From a virus, in the IMG/VR virus record IMGVR_UViG_3300034061_003231, positions 1-37,336 of that record: a DNA stretch of 37,336 nucleotides; one strand, given 5' to 3'. The position numbers and the translations under genes are program-made. Shown piece by piece: positions 1 to 8,258 of this stretch. The notes under the pieces are model-generated. The model had not been told where the DNA came from. It worked only from the letters and a program-made list of their open reading frames with translations, and did no database searches. The number at the start of each line of letters is the position of its first letter. The first letter of the stretch is position 1.

Positions 1-3000
1 GACGACGGCGAACCACCTATCATCGACATCGGCGGCGAAGCAGAACCTGCGGACGGTCCTGAGTTTGCCTTCACTCGCGCTCGCTTTGCTCCGCCAAAAC
101 CGGAGGACCAAATGTATCAAGTCCATTCGGACGAGGAAGCTACCAAGAAAGCCTTTGCCTGGATCAACGCCGTTGGCCCACTCCGGGCTGCCGACCTGTT
201 GATGGCAGACCGTGCGCCGAGCGACATGGACCTCAACGTGAAGAACATCGTCATGGGTGGTCTGCTCAAAGGTTTCACAGAGATTTCGATAGACCCCAAC
301 GCCAGTGAGGACGAGAAAACGGTCGCACGCGCCACCAATCAACGGCTTGGGAAGTATCGAGTACGGATGAACCAAGACGCCGCCCGTGGCATGCGTCAGA
401 TTGGAGTGCAGAACGGTGCAGTGCTTCAACTCATCGCCCCTATTCTTGCAGTGGAAGAGGTGCTCGCAGATCACGGAGAGAAGATTCTGGAGGATCAGTT
501 CGAGGGAGGATCGGAAGGTGCGGCTCCGCGAGTAGCCGGTGCTGCCGAGACGGCCACTGCCGAAGCCGACGAACGATTGGAGAACATCATCCGTCGATTG
601 ATGGGCAGCCTGCGTCCAAAGCAAACCTCTGTTGGTGCGCTCGCCCGCATGTTCCGTGGTATGGGACAGCGTGACCAGATCATCGACGAAGTAGCCAAAG
701 CCTTGATGCTCAAAGCCCGTGGCAACGTGGTCGCTCCCGAACGGAAGACCGCGCTTGCCAATTTGGTGAGCAGCCTTAAAAGCACTCTCGCAGCCAGTGT
801 GAAGGGTGAGAAGAAGCCCGCGCCCGAGCGCACGCTGCAAGACCTGCTGACCAGCGCATTCGTCAATCAGGTGTCTGAGGGTCCGGCGTTTGAATCAGCG
901 TGGAAAGAGGGTCGTCAAAAAGTGCTCGACATGCTGATTGATATGGAGTTGGACAAAACTTTCCATCCAGCCCAAAAGCGTCTGGCCGATCTTCGTGCCA
1001 AACTCACCTATTTGGAGGCTGGAAGTGCCGAACAGCAGGAAGCCAGTGCCGCAGAACGCGCTCAACTCGCCGACCAGATCAAGGTTGCCAAGGTGGAAAC
1101 GAAAGCCGCTATGGATGCGGTCAAGGCAATGACGCCTCAACTCGAAGCGCAGCGCGATGCGTTGATGCCCGCCGCTCCAACGGTGGCGTTTGACCCCGTG
1201 TCTTCCCGTGAAGCGATTGGCCGTGCATTTGAGAAGGCAGGTTACACCGCCGACTTGGCAACGGGTCTGGACAAGTCCGGCAAACGCACTCTCAGCATCA
1301 AAGACGCGCTGCTCAACCGTCAACGCGCCACTGACGCCGTGATAAAAGTGTTCGACGCGGAGATGCAAGTCCCGGACGCCGCGACTCAAAACGATTGGCC
1401 GCAAGCCCGCGCCCTTGCACTCAAGGCGGTCAACGAGACTCTCGACTCGTGGCAGGCGCAGACAGACGCCGACAAAGTGGCGAAGCTAGAAGCCGCCAAG
1501 CAGAGTCTTCTCAGCGAGGACTCCAAAGCTCTTGAGAAGCTGGTTAACTCCATCCGCAATAGAATCCTCCCCGACTCAGATTGGTCTGACATTCTCTACG
1601 ACCTGCCGCGCACACAGGCGGAACGTCTTGCCGCCATCAAGGACCGTGTCGCCAAACATGAGGCACTGAAGAACCTCACCCCGGATGAGTCGAAAAAGTT
1701 GGCGGAGAGCATCGACAAACTGTGGCAGCGCGAAAGACTCAAAGCGTTCCAAGACGAACTCTTCAAAGCTGGCGTCCTGAAAGCCAAGACCACCAAGGCT
1801 GTTGCGAACGTGGCGTCTGCTGCTCCCGAGCTTCTCCGACTCATGAACCTGGGAGTGTTCAACTCCAGCACTTTCCGCGAAGCGATCTCCAAACGGTTCG
1901 GCTTGAAGCTCCTGACCGGCGTTCAGGCCGATGCTTTGCGCAAGCTGGCAGCCGAAGCGTGGGGCAGTCCCCAAGGCGTCCTGCGCAATCAGAAACTCGG
2001 CCAATTGGTTGAAGGCATCCAGCACGCCACTGGTGCGAACTGGGCAGACGTGATGAACTCCTACTGGATCGCCAGTGTTCTTAGCGGTTTGCGCACTCAC
2101 TTCGACACCTGGGGAGGTGTCGTGAATGGTCTCGGCACCAACCTCATTCAAGCAGGAGTCCAACTGTCGAAGGGCAGAGGGGTTGCCGCTTTCGACATCC
2201 AGGCTCAATGGTGGAAAGGATTGTTCACCGGACTCAATGAAGCCCTGTATCTCCTGCGCACCGGAGACCCCTCATTCACCAAGCGTTTTGAGGCCGATCT
2301 TATCGACGCTCTGAATGGCGAGAAGACCGCGCACCCCATTGCCATCGGCGAGAAGATGTGGAAAAGCGGCAGCCTGCTCCAGAAGATTCCCGGCGCTCTG
2401 ATGATGGTGGTCGGTCGTAGCATGGTCGCCGCCGACCACGTGAACAACACCGCCACCACGCAGGGAGCGATGGCCGTGGCTCGGGCGATGAATCCTGAGC
2501 TTTATGAAGGCAAGACATCTTGGACTCAGAAGGAGATCGCCGACGCTCGCAAGCAGGCGATTGCCGAGGCCACGGCAGGAGCGGAACCCGCGACCAAATT
2601 TGAACGCATGCTGGTCGCCAAGCGCACTCGCGAAATTCTTAACGCCGGGCTGACCGAGGCAGACCAGATGGCTGCTTCTGAAGTAGGAGACATCGCCGCA
2701 TTCCAGAACGATCCGACGGGGTTGTTTGGCGGACTCTACCATGCGGTTAAGTCAGGCTTGTCTTCCGCAGTCCGCAGTCTGGACCAAGTTGCACAAGATG
2801 AGGAAGCTGCCAAGATCACGCGAGCGTTCGCCGCAGTGACGGCAGGCAGCGTCCACGCCCTCACCGGCACGAGGTTCATGCGCTTCGGCTTCAACCTCGG
2901 CAACGAGTTCATGCGCTACATGCCCGGCTCGTGGCTGCTGAACAAAGGCACCAACATCCTCGGCAGCAAACTCAGCCCGATGCAGCAGGATATGCTGATT

Positions 3001-3963
3001 GGTAAGAACGTGGTCGGGGGCATTCTGCTTGCCACTCTCTATTCTCTGTTTGGAGACGACGACGAATCCGAGGACGGCAAGTGGCACATGGAAGGTCCGT
3101 GGAACGATCTCAGTCTCGGTGAGCAGTCTTCCCGCCTGAGCGCGGGATTGGCGAAGAACTCCTTTTGGCGCAGGAAAGACGGCAAGATTGAGCGCATCAG
3201 CTATGCACAATGGCCGACTGCCGGACTTCTAGCCGCTGTGGGAAGCATGCTCGACGAGAAACGCTACAAGCCTGAAGACTGGAATCAGCGCGGAGTAGCG
3301 GGACACATTCTTCAAGGCGCTGTCACTGGGCTGTTTCAAGTCCAAGATGCTGCCGCCATGCAGCAGGTTGCCGAACTTTTCAGCACCTCGTCCTCGTACG
3401 GGGCGGCACAAGGGATGCCGGAGAAAGTCATTAAAATGGGTACGAACTACCTTGGGGGTCTGGTACCCACATCCGTCAAAGATTTGGACAAGTGGCAAGA
3501 CCCACGCAATTTCCGGGCAGACGGCGTCTGGGAAAAGCTCGTCCGCGAGATGCCTGTCGCACGTCGATTTGTCAACGATGGGCGTCCGCAGTTCAACCGC
3601 ATCGGTCAAGATGTCCGACTCCACCGCGAGCCTTACAGCCGTCTCTACACAACTGACGAAGCAGACAAGGCGACTGTGGCCTACGGGCAGTTACTCGCGA
3701 GGGGTATCGACTTTCCTACACCGAGCACCAAACGTCAGATCATCAAGGACGGCAAGAAGGTGCCTATGGACACCCTCGGCAAAGGAGTTACTTACGACTT
3801 CGAGAAAGCGGTCGCTCTCAGCTATGGCAAGTTCTTGCAGGAGAACGGCGAGCGGATCACAGGAATGTCCACCAAGGCGCTCGACAAACTGATTCGTGAT
3901 CGGGCCACGCGCATCCTCGACATCGAGACCCGCAAGGTTCAAGCGAAAGTCAACAACCCATGA
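1..3963 (+). CDS. Giant internal virion / polyvalent protein, 5' end cut by window edge
   Basis: The frame is open from base 1 and reads as normal protein before the first Met at 112 (a stretch with an FTRARF motif, like linkers in phage polyvalent proteins), so the gene starts outside the window. The visible part is about 1320 residues. The first half is helical and rich in Ala, Lys, Glu and Gln (coiled-coil-like, roughly residues 150-600 after Met112). The second half has Gly/Ala-rich amphipathic or hydrophobic stretches (for example VVGGILLATLYSLFG) followed by an Asp/Glu cluster. Such architecture is typical of very large phage internal or ejected proteins that carry accessory enzyme domains at the missing N-terminus. 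No catalytic motif is visible here. The Met at 112 has a GGAGG five bases upstream, so an internal restart is possible. The stop overlaps the next start (ATGA). Confidence 0.75.
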   Translation, partial: DDGEPPIIDIGGEAEPADGPEFAFTRARFAPPKPEDQMYQVHSDEEATKKAFAWINAVGPLRAADLLMADRAPSDMDLNVKNIVMGGLLKGFTEISIDPNASEDEKTVARATNQRLGKYRVRMNQDAARGMRQIGVQNGAVLQLIAPILAVEEVLADHGEKILEDQFEGGSEGAAPRVAGAAETATAEADERLENIIRRLMGSLRPKQTSVGALARMFRGMGQRDQIIDEVAKALMLKARGNVVAPERKTALANLVSSLKSTLAASVKGEKKPAPERTLQDLLTSAFVNQVSEGPAFESAWKEGRQKVLDMLIDMELDKTFHPAQKRLADLRAKLTYLEAGSAEQQEASAAERAQLADQIKVAKVETKAAMDAVKAMTPQLEAQRDALMPAAPTVAFDPVSSREAIGRAFEKAGYTADLATGLDKSGKRTLSIKDALLNRQRATDAVIKVFDAEMQVPDAATQNDWPQARALALKAVNETLDSWQAQTDADKVAKLEAAKQSLLSEDSKALEKLVNSIRNRILPDSDWSDILYDLPRTQAERLAAIKDRVAKHEALKNLTPDESKKLAESIDKLWQRERLKAFQDELFKAGVLKAKTTKAVANVASAAPELLRLMNLGVFNSSTFREAISKRFGLKLLTGVQADALRKLAAEAWGSPQGVLRNQKLGQLVEGIQHATGANWADVMNSYWIASVLSGLRTHFDTWGGVVNGLGTNLIQAGVQLSKGRGVAAFDIQAQWWKGLFTGLNEALYLLRTGDPSFTKRFEADLIDALNGEKTAHPIAIGEKMWKSGSLLQKIPGALMMVVGRSMVAADHVNNTATTQGAMAVARAMNPELYEGKTSWTQKEIADARKQAIAEATAGAEPATKFERMLVAKRTREILNAGLTEADQMAASEVGDIAAFQNDPTGLFGGLYHAVKSGLSSAVRSLDQVAQDEEAAKITRAFAAVTAGSVHALTGTRFMRFGFNLGNEFMRYMPGSWLLNKGTNILGSKLSPMQQDMLIGKNVVGGILLATLYSLFGDDDESEDGKWHMEGPWNDLSLGEQSSRLSAGLAKNSFWRRKDGKIERISYAQWPTAGLLAAVGSMLDEKRYKPEDWNQRGVAGHILQGAVTGLFQVQDAAAMQQVAELFSTSSSYGAAQGMPEKVIKMGTNYLGGLVPTSVKDLDKWQDPRNFRADGVWEKLVREMPVARRFVNDGRPQFNRIGQDVRLHREPYSRLYTTDEADKATVAYGQLLARGIDFPTPSTKRQIIKDGKKVPMDTLGKGVTYDFEKAVALSYGKFLQENGERITGMSTKALDKLIRDRATRILDIETRKVQAKVNNP

Positions 3964-4547
3964 AACGCCCCTTCAACGAAACTGTGGTCCCGCCTGGAGG
4001 TGGCTGGAAATACACCGACCCCGTCACCGGAGTTCCCGTGTCGTCCAACTCCCTGACCGTCATGCTCCAGCAGGTGAAGGCGCAGCGCGTTGCCAATGGT
4101 GTCGAGGTCGGGAGTGGCTGGGAGCATGTGGTGCTCGACGAGATGTGCGAGCAGAACCCCGGCTTCCGGTGCATCGAGGCTGGAGCGCCCGAGATCCACA
4201 TGACGGGGGACGACGTGAAGCGGTTCCTGCTCACACTTCAAGAGCTGTACGGCAATGAGTTGGTCAGTGACGAAGAGCATCGCCGCCGCGCCGACATCTG
4301 CCTGTCATGCCCCAAGATGGCTGACGTTGCCTGCACGTTCCCGTGCGGTTGGGTGAGCAAGAAGTTGACCGAGATGCTCGGTGGTCGGAAGATTCACCGG
4401 CCTGCGGAGCTATATAAAAAGGGGTGCAGTGCTTGCGGCTGCGACGTGTCGAGCAAAACATACTACCCCCTCGACGTGCTCAAATCTGTGGACGTGAAGC
4501 TGGGGAAGCAGCCGGACTACTGGGAGAATTGCTGGATGCGGGAGTGA
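3960..4547 (+). CDS. Cysteine-rich hypothetical protein, possible zinc ribbon
   Basis: 195 residues. It starts on the ATGA that ends the giant protein, so the two are translationally coupled. The N-terminal 100 residues have no recognisable motif. The C-terminal 90 carry clustered cysteines (CLSCPK, then CTFPCGW, then GCSACGCD), which looks like one or two zinc-binding knuckles. No family is recognised with certainty. Position behind a virion protein suggests a virion-assembly or late role, but that is inference. Its last 68 bases overlap the tail of the convergent Dps gene. Confidence 0.7.
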   Translation: MKRPFNETVVPPGGGWKYTDPVTGVPVSSNSLTVMLQQVKAQRVANGVEVGSGWEHVVLDEMCEQNPGFRCIEAGAPEIHMTGDDVKRFLLTLQELYGNELVSDEEHRRRADICLSCPKMADVACTFPCGWVSKKLTEMLGGRKIHRPAELYKKGCSACGCDVSSKTYYPLDVLKSVDVKLGKQPDYWENCWMRE

Positions 4548-4941
4548 TCCTCTTCTGGATCAAGAACTGCCGTTGCTCCGAGTCGTCACATAGCTGGGCC
4601 AGCAGGTTCTTGGTGCCTTCGGTGGCTTTCGGCATCTCCGACACGAGGACGGCGCACAGGTTCTTCTCACCTGACAGGAGATCAGCAAACAGCTTTTCCG
4701 GGGAGTGCTCGTTCGGGTGGAACGCGGCTTTCGTGGCAGCGTCCATCCCCAGCTTGGCGAGGTCCATCTTGCTGCCGAGACCAACAGCCCGTTCAACCAC
4801 CGAATCGTAGGCCGCGTCGTAGGCTTCGTAAAACTTCCCGAACGTCTTGTGGTCGGCGAAGAACGTCGGCCCTTGCGTGTCGTGATGGGCGCGTTGGGCA
4901 AACAGACGCAGGGTGAGCAGTTGGAGGGCGGCGAGGTCCAT
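4480..4941 (-). CDS. dps-like: Dps-family ferritin-like protein (DNA protection / iron oxidation)
   Basis: 153 residues, normal Dps length. The Dps ferroxidase ligands are all present with the canonical spacing: His19, His31, Asp46 and Glu50 match the E. coli Dps H-12-H-15-D-4-E pattern, within a QGPTFF...H...ERAVGLG context typical of helices A and B. A last helix containing EGTKNLLAQL matches helix D of the family. Known Dps dodecamers oxidise and store iron at inter-subunit sites and can coat DNA, protecting it from peroxide. The N-terminal tail is nearly absent, while the C-terminal tail is Ser/Pro/Ala-rich and lies in the 68-bp convergent overlap. The gene is solitary with its own promoter very close to the ATG. 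A phage copy could protect packaged or intracellular DNA during oxidative stress (inference). Confidence 0.85.
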   Translation of the reverse strand: MDLAALQLLTLRLFAQRAHHDTQGPTFFADHKTFGKFYEAYDAAYDSVVERAVGLGSKMDLAKLGMDAATKAAFHPNEHSPEKLFADLLSGEKNLCAVLVSEMPKATEGTKNLLAQLCDDSEQRQFLIQKRITPASSNSPSSPAASPASRPQI

Positions 4942-4949
4942 GGTGGCGG

Positions 4950-4978
4950 ATTGTAGTGGAGCCGGGGTGATGGGTCAA
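4950..4978 (-). promoter_or_regulatory. Sigma70-like promoter of the Dps gene, apparently leaderless
   Basis: On the minus strand there is TTGACC at 4978-4973, a 17-base spacer, then TACAAT at 4955-4950. Only eight bases separate the -10 from the ATG at 4941, so transcription should start within a few bases of the start codon, giving a leaderless mRNA. There is no Shine-Dalgarno; the bases before the ATG are CCGCCACC. The -35 sits in the near-palindrome GGGTTGACCC. Confidence 0.6.
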
Positions 4979-5145
4979 CCCTTTGCAAGTGTCATGGAAG
5001 GTGCAGCCAAACCCAGCGATACCATACCCGTATAAATAGTTGCCTTTGAACGGTTTTTATCTCAGGGCAGAACAGCCACACCAGAGTAGCCGCCCACATA
5101 GCAAGGAGCCTGCGCATTGGTCTGGTGATGGGGAAGTGCATAAAA
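4979..5145. other. Intergenic region between Dps promoter and glycosyltransferase gene
   Basis: About 170 bases without a convincing gene. It contains an A+T-rich stretch (around 5031-5062), unusual for this G+C-rich window, and no clear terminator hairpin with a U-run on the minus strand. Confidence 0.4.
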
Positions 5146-6369
5146 TCAAGCCTCCGTGATCGGGATGGTGTTCTGCACCCAGCCAGCTTTGGCTACGGCA
5201 TATCCGTTGATCGAGAACGTGCCGATGAGGTAGGCCACATCAACTTCCAGCTTCTCCGCCAAGTCGTTGACGCGCATCTTCTTGCCACCGAGGGCGGCTT
5301 CGATGTCGGCGCGGGTGATTTTCTTGACGGGTTTGACCTCGGGGGTTTTGATCTTCACCTCCTCGGGCAACTCGGTAACAGTGACGACGGGTGCCTTCGT
5401 GACGGTGTGAGCCGGAGGCTCGGGAGCCTTCACTGGGATGACCTCGGTAGGCTTCTCATCGTCGCCCCAGAAGGCGTCATCTTGGGCCGGGTTCGTGGCA
5501 GCCTCGACCACGTTTTCTGCCGCCTGCCGAAAGGACTCGACATCCACCTCAACAGTAGTCGTCTCCACGCTCCAACCGCTTCCCAACGTCCGCGCTTTTT
5601 CCCCACGTCCCAACACGATGTCAGCCAGCGACCCGTCTTTGCAGCCATGCACCAGCACGGCCTTGGGGCTGACGACACCACCGCGAGGACGCACCACACG
5701 GCTGCCGTGATCCACGGACTCACAGACGAGGTTGGTTCCTTCCATGTGGTAGTTCTGCGTGGACCACATGTCGCTGATGAGTTCGGTGTGCGACACGCCG
5801 ATGTTGCGGATAGGCCAGCGAAGGTACACGTCGAACGGTTCACGCGGGTTCATCGTGTAAGGTTTGGCGAGATCGAGCAGCAGCGGCTTGATCCGTTCGT
5901 CCTTCTCCATGTTGGCGGGGTAGATGCCGGTGCCCATCATCATCTGATCGCCGTCCTTGTAGGCGATCTGTCCGTTCACGTTGAACGGCGTGTTGACGAG
6001 GACGCCACGGAACGGGGTGCCGCCGTAGCGGTAGTCCTCGAACAGGGCGACCGCCCAGCGCGGCTTCACCGGCAGCATGTCTAACTCCATCCACAAGAAG
6101 GGATCGGTATTGCCCATCTTGGCGAGTGCGAAGACCACGCTGGCGAAGTGTCGGTTGCAGGCGACAGGCGCTCCACCCTCGAAGTCCTGAGTCAGCGGGT
6201 AGGTTTCCGCGCCCAGACGCTCGGCATGCTCATAGGCGGTGTCCTTGGCGGCAGATGTGGGGAAGAAGATGACGGGATGCTCTTCCAACCCGCCGAGCTT
6301 GAGCAGGCATTCGGTGAGGTCGGGCAGCAGGTGCTTGTCGTGGGCGGATACGGGGATGGCGATTTTCAT
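5146..6369 (-). CDS. Glycosyltransferase-like protein with C-terminal small domain and internal FWG motif
   Basis: 407 residues. The first about 250 look like a GT-A type sugar transferase: an N-terminal beta-alpha start (MKIAIPVSAHDKHL) and an acidic metal-site-like motif ELDMLP at residues 95-100 following a hydrophobic strand. Residues 300-350 are a Pro/Val/Lys/Thr-rich linker. Residues 350-407 form a small helical domain (ITRADIEAAL...KMRVNDLAEKL) that resembles a winged-helix or peptide-binding fold. Just before the linker, residues 297-304 read DDAFWGDD, an internal version of the tag found at the C-termini of several other proteins here. It is the last member of the coupled operon running from 12.2 kb. 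Donor and acceptor cannot be predicted. Confidence 0.65.
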   Translation of the reverse strand: MKIAIPVSAHDKHLLPDLTECLLKLGGLEEHPVIFFPTSAAKDTAYEHAERLGAETYPLTQDFEGGAPVACNRHFASVVFALAKMGNTDPFLWMELDMLPVKPRWAVALFEDYRYGGTPFRGVLVNTPFNVNGQIAYKDGDQMMMGTGIYPANMEKDERIKPLLLDLAKPYTMNPREPFDVYLRWPIRNIGVSHTELISDMWSTQNYHMEGTNLVCESVDHGSRVVRPRGGVVSPKAVLVHGCKDGSLADIVLGRGEKARTLGSGWSVETTTVEVDVESFRQAAENVVEAATNPAQDDAFWGDDEKPTEVIPVKAPEPPAHTVTKAPVVTVTELPEEVKIKTPEVKPVKKITRADIEAALGGKKMRVNDLAEKLEVDVAYLIGTFSINGYAVAKAGWVQNTIPITEA

Positions 6370-6857
6370 GGTTCAGGCGTTGAGGCGTTAAAGAGTTTGG
6401 CTGGGTACAAAGTAGTTAAGAAATAACCCAAAGAGCAAAAAGGGTTGTCTTGTTTGTCTATTCGGTTGACCCACCTTACTTCCAGGATGTCTTCCGGCAT
6501 CAAGTTTTCGGGAGTGGATAGGGCTTGAGCAAAAGCGTCGAGAGTAGTTTTTTTCGGGTTCTCGTCTTTGCACAGATAGGTAAGATCCAGATATGTCCTC
6601 CCGACCTCAACGGCTTCACGCCTACCCACGCTCTGAGGCAAACGCAGAGTCCTGTTTTTTATGCACAGGTTGTGCAAGAAGCGGTTGAGAGGAGTGTCTT
6701 CGCTGACAGAATCCGCAAACACTTTTTCCGCCACGAGGGCATACTCCTCGCGATCTTTCTCAGTCTCCTCAGACAGATCAGGACCACCAGTCTGCACCCA
6801 TTTCCAGTCTGATAGACCGGATCGGGTGAATTTCATAGGCTCTTTGGAAGTACTCAT
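6366..6857 (-). CDS. Hypothetical protein in glycan operon
   Basis: 163 residues, not recognised. It is a soluble, charged protein with no signal peptide or membrane segment. It has an Asp/Glu-rich segment around residues 27-45 and a hydrophobic C-terminal stretch (FCSLGYFLTTLY). Both ends overlap neighbours by ATGA, so it is a true member of the glycosyltransferase/methyltransferase operon. Confidence 0.6.
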   Translation of the reverse strand: MSTSKEPMKFTRSGLSDWKWVQTGGPDLSEETEKDREEYALVAEKVFADSVSEDTPLNRFLHNLCIKNRTLRLPQSVGRREAVEVGRTYLDLTYLCKDENPKKTTLDAFAQALSTPENLMPEDILEVRWVNRIDKQDNPFCSLGYFLTTLYPAKLFNASTPEP

Positions 6858-7219
6858 GGTGCGAGAACGTGTTGGGGGATTCGTAGATATTCTCCGTTGG
6901 CGAAGTTGTATCGGTTCGGGTTCGCGTCGGCCAACACTCCGGGGCGCGACTTGGACATGCCAATAGATAAAGGCTCGTCTTGCCCCTTCCTCCGAAATCT
7001 CAGCAACAATCTCGCCGACCCTTTCTCTTCCACCGTTTGGCGCATCTCAACAGAGAGAGCACTGCTAAAGATCACCACGTCCTCATAAGCCGCTGTCAGA
7101 TACTCAGGGTTGACCACATACTTTGCCGCTTTCGGCAGAGCAGGCACCAAGCCGGTGATCTCCATGGCTGCGGCACACGCTGCCCCGGCAAGGAGTTTGA
7201 AGATGGAGCGACGGTTCAT
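6854..7219 (-). CDS. Small exported protein with Tat-like signal sequence
   Basis: 121 residues. The N-terminus MNRRSIFKLLAGAACAAAME has a twin-arginine pair followed by Ser-x-Phe-Lys and a hydrophobic Ala/Gly-rich core, close to the Tat consensus. No clean Ala-x-Ala cleavage site with a mature start is obvious. The rest is a compact globular domain without known motifs. It overlaps both neighbours by ATGA. A Tat-type leader means the product may fold in the cytoplasm and be exported by the host Tat system. Similar RR-leader starts also occur on small phage structural proteins, so export is inferred, not shown. Confidence 0.6.
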   Translation of the reverse strand: MNRRSIFKLLAGAACAAAMEITGLVPALPKAAKYVVNPEYLTAAYEDVVIFSSALSVEMRQTVEEKGSARLLLRFRRKGQDEPLSIGMSKSRPGVLADANPNRYNFANGEYLRIPQHVLAP

Positions 7220-8214
7220 AGGCTGTAATTTTCAAGAGCTTGTTGTACGCGGAGAAACTGGGCCTGCCCCCCGTGATCCGCAAAGAAGGCGGGGCATCGT
7301 TCGACATTGGCGTCGTACACGGCGTCCTCGGCATCATCAATAGTGAGATTCTCCCTCTTCGCAACTTCTCTCACCAAAAGTTCAAAGCAGGGTGAAGCTC
7401 CACCGTTGTAGCGCCAGTTCCCCGGTGGCGTGGTGTGGATTTTCTTCTCCGTCTTGGGGCGGACTCCGCGCAGCACGGTGCCGTCTGGCAGCGTGACCAC
7501 GCCGTCAGCGACATGGGAGGCGTTGGGGCGGACGTAGATGCAGTCGGGGAAGCCCAGATGAGTCTCTTGAATGAGGTTGTGTTTCAGCCCTTCGGCGATG
7601 GCGTTGGCACAGGACTGGTTGCCGATGAACAGGTCAGACCCTTTGATCAGCCGCGCCACCTCCAACATGTCTGTGGTGGGCTGGAACTCGACGTAGCCGT
7701 GGTGGCCGATGAACTCGCGCCACTCGTGATGCAGTCCGACGAAGAGCAGACGGTTGCGGAGATGAGCCACGATCTCTTTCCACGGGAACCGCTCGTTGCG
7801 ATAGCGCCCGGTGCGGTTGATCACCACACGCCCTTTGGAGCGCGGCGACGGTTCGACGCCGTACAGCCACGGCTCGTCGGCGGTGAAGTTCTGCCCGATG
7901 CTGTGCGTCTTGATGAGGTGGTTGAGGTGCGCCCGCATGAGCGTCTCGCCTTTGGTGTAGTGACGTTCGCGGAAGCCCTCGCTCTTCCAGTCCACCGGGT
8001 CGCCCGGCTGGATGATCTGGATGTCCGCGATGTAGGGTTGCAGCTTCACCAGTGGTGCCAGCAGATCATACATGCGTTGCACGCCTTCCGGTCCTTTGGC
8101 CTTGGTCGAAGACGATGAACGCAGGCACAGGGTGTGTGGGCCGTCGGGGATCTGTTTGAGCAGACACAGCGCAAACACCACATCGCCAATGTCACCTGTA
8201 GAAGAAATTTTCAT
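7216..8214 (-). CDS. GT-B glycosyltransferase, family 9 (heptosyltransferase-like)
   Basis: 332 residues from the ATG at 8214. The start MKISSTGDIGDVVFALCLLK is the classic N-terminus of heptosyltransferase/GT9 enzymes (Gly-Asp-x-Gly-Asp just after the first strand). The C-terminal half has LFIGNQSCANAIAEGL, the donor-site signature region of this fold. A longer reading from a TTG at 8262 that overlaps the previous stop is possible, but it adds 16 unlike residues and loses the family-typical start. GT9 enzymes transfer sugars from ADP- or other nucleotide-activated donors to lipopolysaccharide cores. Here the target could be host envelope or virion glycan. Confidence 0.75.
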   Translation of the reverse strand: MKISSTGDIGDVVFALCLLKQIPDGPHTLCLRSSSSTKAKGPEGVQRMYDLLAPLVKLQPYIADIQIIQPGDPVDWKSEGFRERHYTKGETLMRAHLNHLIKTHSIGQNFTADEPWLYGVEPSPRSKGRVVINRTGRYRNERFPWKEIVAHLRNRLLFVGLHHEWREFIGHHGYVEFQPTTDMLEVARLIKGSDLFIGNQSCANAIAEGLKHNLIQETHLGFPDCIYVRPNASHVADGVVTLPDGTVLRGVRPKTEKKIHTTPPGNWRYNGGASPCFELLVREVAKRENLTIDDAEDAVYDANVERCPAFFADHGGQAQFLRVQQALENYSL

Positions 8215-8258
8215 GTGTTGGGGGATATTTCTTATTTCGTCATAAAATCTCCCCACGG

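Noticed and set aside
112-114. Met at 112 as true start of the giant protein
   Set aside because: A GGAGG precedes it, but the frame is open and coding-like to base 1, so it is more likely internal.
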